A stretch of 64,000 nucleotides of DNA, taken from Typha latifolia. Lineage: Eukaryota; Streptophyta; Magnoliopsida; Poales; Typhaceae. The notes under the pieces were generated by a model that saw only the letters and a list, made by a program, of their open reading frames with translations, did no database searches and was not told the DNA's origin. Below are positions 59,675 to 64,000 of the stretch, piece by piece (the first letter of the stretch is position 1; every line of letters starts with the position of its first letter). The stretch is taken from contig CM034100.1 in the NCBI GenBank assembly GCA_019914945.1, positions 1,129,209-1,193,208 on the forward strand, given 5' to 3'. Position numbers and translations under genes: made by a program.

Positions 59675-62378
59675 TAACATTTTAGATTGCGGAACTCGGT
59701 TTTTTTGTGCTGATGATTGTTCTCCTCTCAAGTGGTGCTGCGGGCAAGTGCGAAGACAGTTGCGTCTTGATCAAAACATCTTCAACTCTAGTCGTATGTT
59801 TCTTGTTCCAGAAAAATACCAAACTGACATGATGATATGTGATTACCACCACTTTGTGATGGTATCAATATTTCTGACATCCACTGCACACTTTATGCAG
59901 GTTAAACCTTTGGCCGAATTTAAATACAAGTTCTCAGGTAAATGTTACGAACGTGTTAGTAAGAGTGGCACTGGCAGAAGCCCTTGGGTAGGATTCTTGG
60001 CATAAGAACTGCAATTGAACTTTAGTTACAACCGCCGGAGGATAACGAAACGTAGTTACCGTTTCTCTTGGCACTCATTTGTAAGGTGATTTAAGTGGAA
60101 CTCGAACCCTCTCCATCTTGAAAAGCAAAAGCTTCTTCTTGTGCTTCGGAGTATCTGGGTGGCTTGCTTCAGCTAAAACCAAACCTTTATAGGAGATTCT
60201 ACACTTCTGAGGAGTTCCACTGACATTTTGTTTGTTCCGGTGTAAAATATAATTTAGTTATCCATTCCCTCATCTCGCTTCCACACTACTATCTGAATTC
60301 TAATTTAGTTCGTCTCTTCTTGAAGCTAGAAAGCTTTTGTACAGTGCTGCCAAGAGCTAGGATTAACCGTCAGTATCTATGTTCTTAACATCGTTAAAAA
60401 AAACTGCAAAGGTTTCGCAATTCAATCAAATGTTGTCTCTTGGTTGATGCATATGCCCCAGTCAATACTTGCTCCAACCATCTATTCAACACTGTTGCAG
60501 ATTTGCAAATATATATATTCTTCTTATGTTTAGTTCAAAGGGTGATGTCCCAAAGCATGTGTAGTATAACCATCGCAATGTACTAAACGCCACTCAATGG
60601 TTTGACAGTATATATCTTGGGAAGATCTTCTTACATTGTTAAGGAGAGAGGGACAAAAAGCCAAGCACTAGCCTGGCCACTATCATGATTGGAATTACTA
60701 GCAGTGAAGCCGCCAAGCACTTGGAAAGTCTTTGATTTGGGTTAGATTAATGTTGCTTGGGTAAAACAGCAACTGCAAATAGAACAATAACTAAAAAAAG
60801 AGGAAGCGCAATGGACCACTCGCTATCTTAATAATTTTCTGCCATGTCACCATTAGTTCTAGCTATTCTAGTGTTCTGCACTTCTCTTGCCTATCTCACT
60901 GCTTACGTGGCGAGATTGCTGGTAACACTAACCTCTGTTTTAGGTCCATCCAATGTCACTCTCTCTTTGGAACATCACACTTTTTCTCCTGTTGTTAACC
61001 TTATTTTCTACGCCACTTTACTTCATTCTTTTATGGCTTTATGCGTAATACTACCTGTATTTTAGTCTTAATTAGTCGGACTAAGTTATTTAATAATAGA
61101 TTCCTTGGTTTCTTAATTTTTTATTTTTTATTTTTTTTGGTTCATCGTATTTCTCCCATCTTAGTCCTAAAACACAATCCATTGTCTGTGTGGTTTGGAA
61201 GCTTCCCGAGAGAAATAAATAACTTCCCTAGTAGAGTATTCTTTTGCTTTAAATCTCATGCGTAGAATGAATATTCGTTAAAGACGCCCAATGTTAAGAG
61301 TCGTGATCTACTTTCCAATTCCCACTTACAGGTCACTACTTACGATAAAGAAACAGAGGAGGGGACTTACGATGCGTAAGCACCCACATCAACGAGTCGG
61401 AGCGAATCCCCTACCATCCACACCGTATGAATTTACTACATTATATATCTACAGTCTACAGATAAAAAAAAATATTGAAGTGATCTGCAAGAAATAAGAA
61501 ATTCCTGCGGCTGTGTCCCGGAGACGATCACATCCTTGGCAGTCTATTTGCTGGTCATTATCCTCTACTGTCCACAGCTTTAATTATCCGTCTCAGGAAC
61601 TTTTTTCTTTCTTTGGGAGTGGAGGAAAAGGGAGGGACCTCCATAAACCAAATGGAAGATAAAGTGGGGAGGCACCTCAAACTGTACGGTCTATAATTTT
61701 GTGGGGCTATTGGATCTTTTACACGCACACCCGCATAACCCACCCACCCACCCACCAAAAAGAAAAACGAACGATTAAACCCAAGAGCTGCACTATATTT
61801 TGCTACAGGAAATGGATTTATGCTAACCATTTAAGACCCCAATTCACTTAATCGTTAGGATTTGGGCAACTATTACATAGTTATAGGTTACATCCAATAT
61901 TAACGAGAGGAGGACAACTCATGACAGCGGTGTGGCTTGGCTTTAAAACTCGTGACGTAATCGTTGTAGCGGATCCTGCTAGGAGGATTCCGCATTTCAA
62001 CCCTTCCTCAGTTTTATACACGTGGGCCCCAAACGTGGCCTACTTTCTTGCTGTTTTCCTTTATTTATTTATTTAGGCAATATAGTTTCTTCGTCTAGGT
62101 TCTCTGTTGCTTCGCAGTTGCCGAGGCAGTTGGGGATAGCAGTGGCTGCCTTCTCTTCTCCCCTCCTATCTTTGCTCTCTCGATCCCCGATTCCAATCGC
62201 AGGAGTCGCCAAAGTCCTAGAAATCACACCGAAATCTTATCCCTTGAGGTAAACTTCCACATTTTCTTCTTGATTCTGCTTCGTGTATCCCCAAATCGAC
62301 CAATTAATGAAAGTATTTCTCAAAGAAAGAGGAGCGGTTACAGTCTTGTGCTATCTGTAGGAGGATCTGAAGTGAGAA
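59675..62378. other. Intergenic region, IDM1-like to GSH1
   Basis: The first 600 bases are likely IDM1-like 3' UTR. A 73-codon reading frame at 60844-61065 encodes a hydrophobic peptide with two membrane-like stretches but resembles nothing that I know. A CACC tandem repeat lies at about 61738-61756. From 62010 the sequence is promoter- and leader-like for GSH1, with a probable leader exon ending at 62248 and a leader intron 62249-62360 (donor GAG/GTAAAC, acceptor CTGTAG). Confidence 0.5.
62019..62029. promoter_or_regulatory. G-box overlapping a TCP-type site upstream of GSH1
   Basis: CACGTG at 62019-62024 overlaps GTGGGCCC at 62022-62029, a consensus site for class II TCP factors. It lies about 360 bases upstream of the GSH1 start codon and probably just upstream of the transcript. 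GSH1 is known to be jasmonate-responsive in Arabidopsis. The link here is inference. Confidence 0.4.
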
Positions 62379-64000
62379 ATGGCGGCGCCTCCTCGGCCTA
62401 CTTTTGGTGTGAAGGAGAGGTTTGTGTGGTTCGCTTCGTTGGGGAGAACTGATGGTGAGGTGAAGATGAGAAGGTTCGAGTTGGGTAGCTCCGGGTCGAG
62501 GAAACGGCGAGGAATGGTTGTTGCAGCAAGCCCTCCTACGGAGGATGCGGTGGTTATGACGGAACCGTTGACAAGAGAGGATCTTGTTGCTTATCTTGCT
62601 TCTGGTTGCAAGCCCAAGGAGAAGTGGAGGTGTGCTCCTACTTTGGTTAATTTCACCCTTTGAGGCATTTATTGGATCGTACTACATTTGCTTTGCTCAT
62701 GCCAGACGTCTGCGTCTTGTGTGAAAAGCAATCGTGTGCATTTTCATAACTTTTTTTTCTGGATGAGTGGATAACCGAAGGTTGGAAGGGGAATTGAAAG
62801 GTTCTACCACAGGAAGGGGAATTAAACAATCTTTGTGATGTTTGCTTATGCACAATTTCTTTAGTTTCCTTTTTTAAGTTTATTTCTGATCTTCTATCCT
62901 TTTGTGTGTTTTGCTGGAATGTGGGAGGATCTGATGTGCAATTTGAATGTTAGGATATCAACATTCTTTATATCGGTCATGTTGGTTCTGGTGTTGATTT
63001 GGGTCTGTTCACTCTTTTTGTTACAGTATTTGTATCTCATGAGCATTTTATTTTTGGCAGGATTGGTACTGAACATGAAAAGTTTGGCTTTGAAGTTGGA
63101 AGTTTACGCCCTATTAAATATGAGCAGATATCTTGCTTGCTGAGTGGGATCGCAGAAAGGTTTGATTGGGATAAGATAATGGAAGAAGATCACGTTATTG
63201 GTCTCAAGCAGGTGAAGACACTATCTTTTTTTTTTTTTATGTTGGTCGCACGCTTCTAATGATAACTCTGATACACCTGTTGAGTTTCACAAGGACTTAT
63301 AGGTAAGTTGGTTTTCAATCTTGTGATTTATAGGGGAAGCAAAGCATCTCACTAGAACCAGGTGGCCAATTTGAGCTTAGTGGTGCACCTCTTGAAACAC
63401 TGCATCAAACTTGTGCGGAGGTCAATTCACATCTTTATCAGGTAATACTGAAATTAATGTTCCAAGAGAATATTTTTTAACATCATGGAACTAAGTTGTA
63501 ACCATTGTTGCACCTAAAATATCTTTTCTGAACCATTCCAGAATCAAGATATCAGGTTTTGGTCTTTTGAAGTTGTTGATTCTAGGTCTAGATGAGCACA
63601 TTGGGTTTTTTTCATGCTTACTTTAACTTGATTATAAAAGAATATTTTCCAAGGATGAATTTTTTTTTTAATGTTAGAGTTGCTGCTGTTTGATAGGTGA
63701 AGGCTGTAGCAGAGGAAATTGGAATAGGATTTCTGGGCATTGGTTTTCAGCCAAAGTGGGGGCTGAAGGATATACCTATTATGCCCAAGGTATGACTGCC
63801 TTCTTTGCTGTGTATCCATTGATGTGCACATAATGAAGTCCTGATCTGCACTAGGCGCATATAATTAATGTATGTATGGGTTTAGGGTTGGCTTCGTAAT
63901 TGCTTAACTTGGAAATTTTCTGTGCATCTGCAGGGAAGATATGAGATAATGCGGAACTACATGCCCAAAGTAGGTTCACTTGGTCTGGATATGATGTTCC
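62379..64000 (+). CDS. GSH1: Glutamate-cysteine ligase, chloroplastic (5' part)
   Basis: GSH1 (gamma-glutamylcysteine synthetase) joins glutamate and cysteine using ATP, the rate-limiting step of glutathione synthesis in plastids. The gene runs off the right edge. Visible exons are 62379-62629, 63061-63211, 63334-63441, 63697-63789 and 63934 to 64000, all in phase, covering about 223 residues of an expected 500 or so. The first 50 or so residues are basic and poor in acidic residues ([12 protein letters not shown]), fitting a transit peptide. The mature part shows [20 protein letters not shown], the substrate-site block [56 protein letters not shown] and [20 protein letters not shown]. The start chosen is the only ATG that opens into the transit peptide and follows the leader-intron acceptor at 62360. 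Confidence 0.96.

Noticed and set aside
59493..60005. A 170-codon plus-strand frame after the IDM1-like GNAT domain.
   Set aside because: It overlaps exon 9 in a different frame, and the exon 9 frame joins in phase to exon 8. The later half lies in the likely 3' UTR.

Overview
The window is nuclear DNA from a flowering plant. Every gene has spliced GT-AG introns, the proteins are plant families (Alfin-like PHD, trihelix GT-3, jasmonate oxygenase, IDM1-type PHD/GNAT, chloroplast GSH1), intergenic DNA is AT-rich, and TA, GA and CT microsatellites are frequent. The strong G/C third-position bias of the jasmonate-oxygenase exons beside AT-rich flanks suggests a monocot. That is an inference, and I cannot name the species.

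Layout, left to right: a class B DnaJ/HSP40 gene (+, 1176-4600) that carries a one-base frameshift in exon 2; an Alfin-like PHD gene (+, 5875-12847) with a 6-kb intron; a JOX-type 2-oxoglutarate dioxygenase (-, 14905-17294); a 5.6-kb repeat-rich spacer; a GT-3-type trihelix transcription factor (+, 22872-23793); a VARLMGLD-motif/DUF4378-like protein (-, 26447-27666); a 20-exon SAC phosphoinositide phosphatase (-, 30357-39413) with a U12-type AT-AC intron; head-to-head with it, a second dioxygenase resembling C20 gibberellin 2-oxidases (+, 39670-40904); tail-to-tail with that, peroxisomal acyl-CoA oxidase 4 (-, 41204-45058); the vacuolar zinc transporter MTP1 (-, 46195-47367, with a leader intron); a 4-kb AT-rich spacer; an IDM1-like PHD/acetyltransferase gene (+, 52407-59674); and the 5' part of glutamate-cysteine ligase GSH1 (+, 62379 to the window edge).

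These are independent single-copy-type plant genes, not an operon or a biosynthetic cluster. Loose themes recur. Hormone turnover is represented by JOX for jasmonate and the GA2ox-like enzyme for gibberellin. Chromatin reading is represented by the Alfin-like and IDM1-like proteins. Metal and redox homeostasis is represented by MTP1 and GSH1. I see no evidence that the genes act as a unit. Exon boundaries were derived by hand from splice signals, reading phase and remembered family sequence. For the complete genes the phases close exactly, except for the DnaJ frameshift. I found no convincing novel biological system. The most distinctive items are the U12 intron, the DnaJ frameshift, the 256-bp bidirectional promoter and several local duplications.
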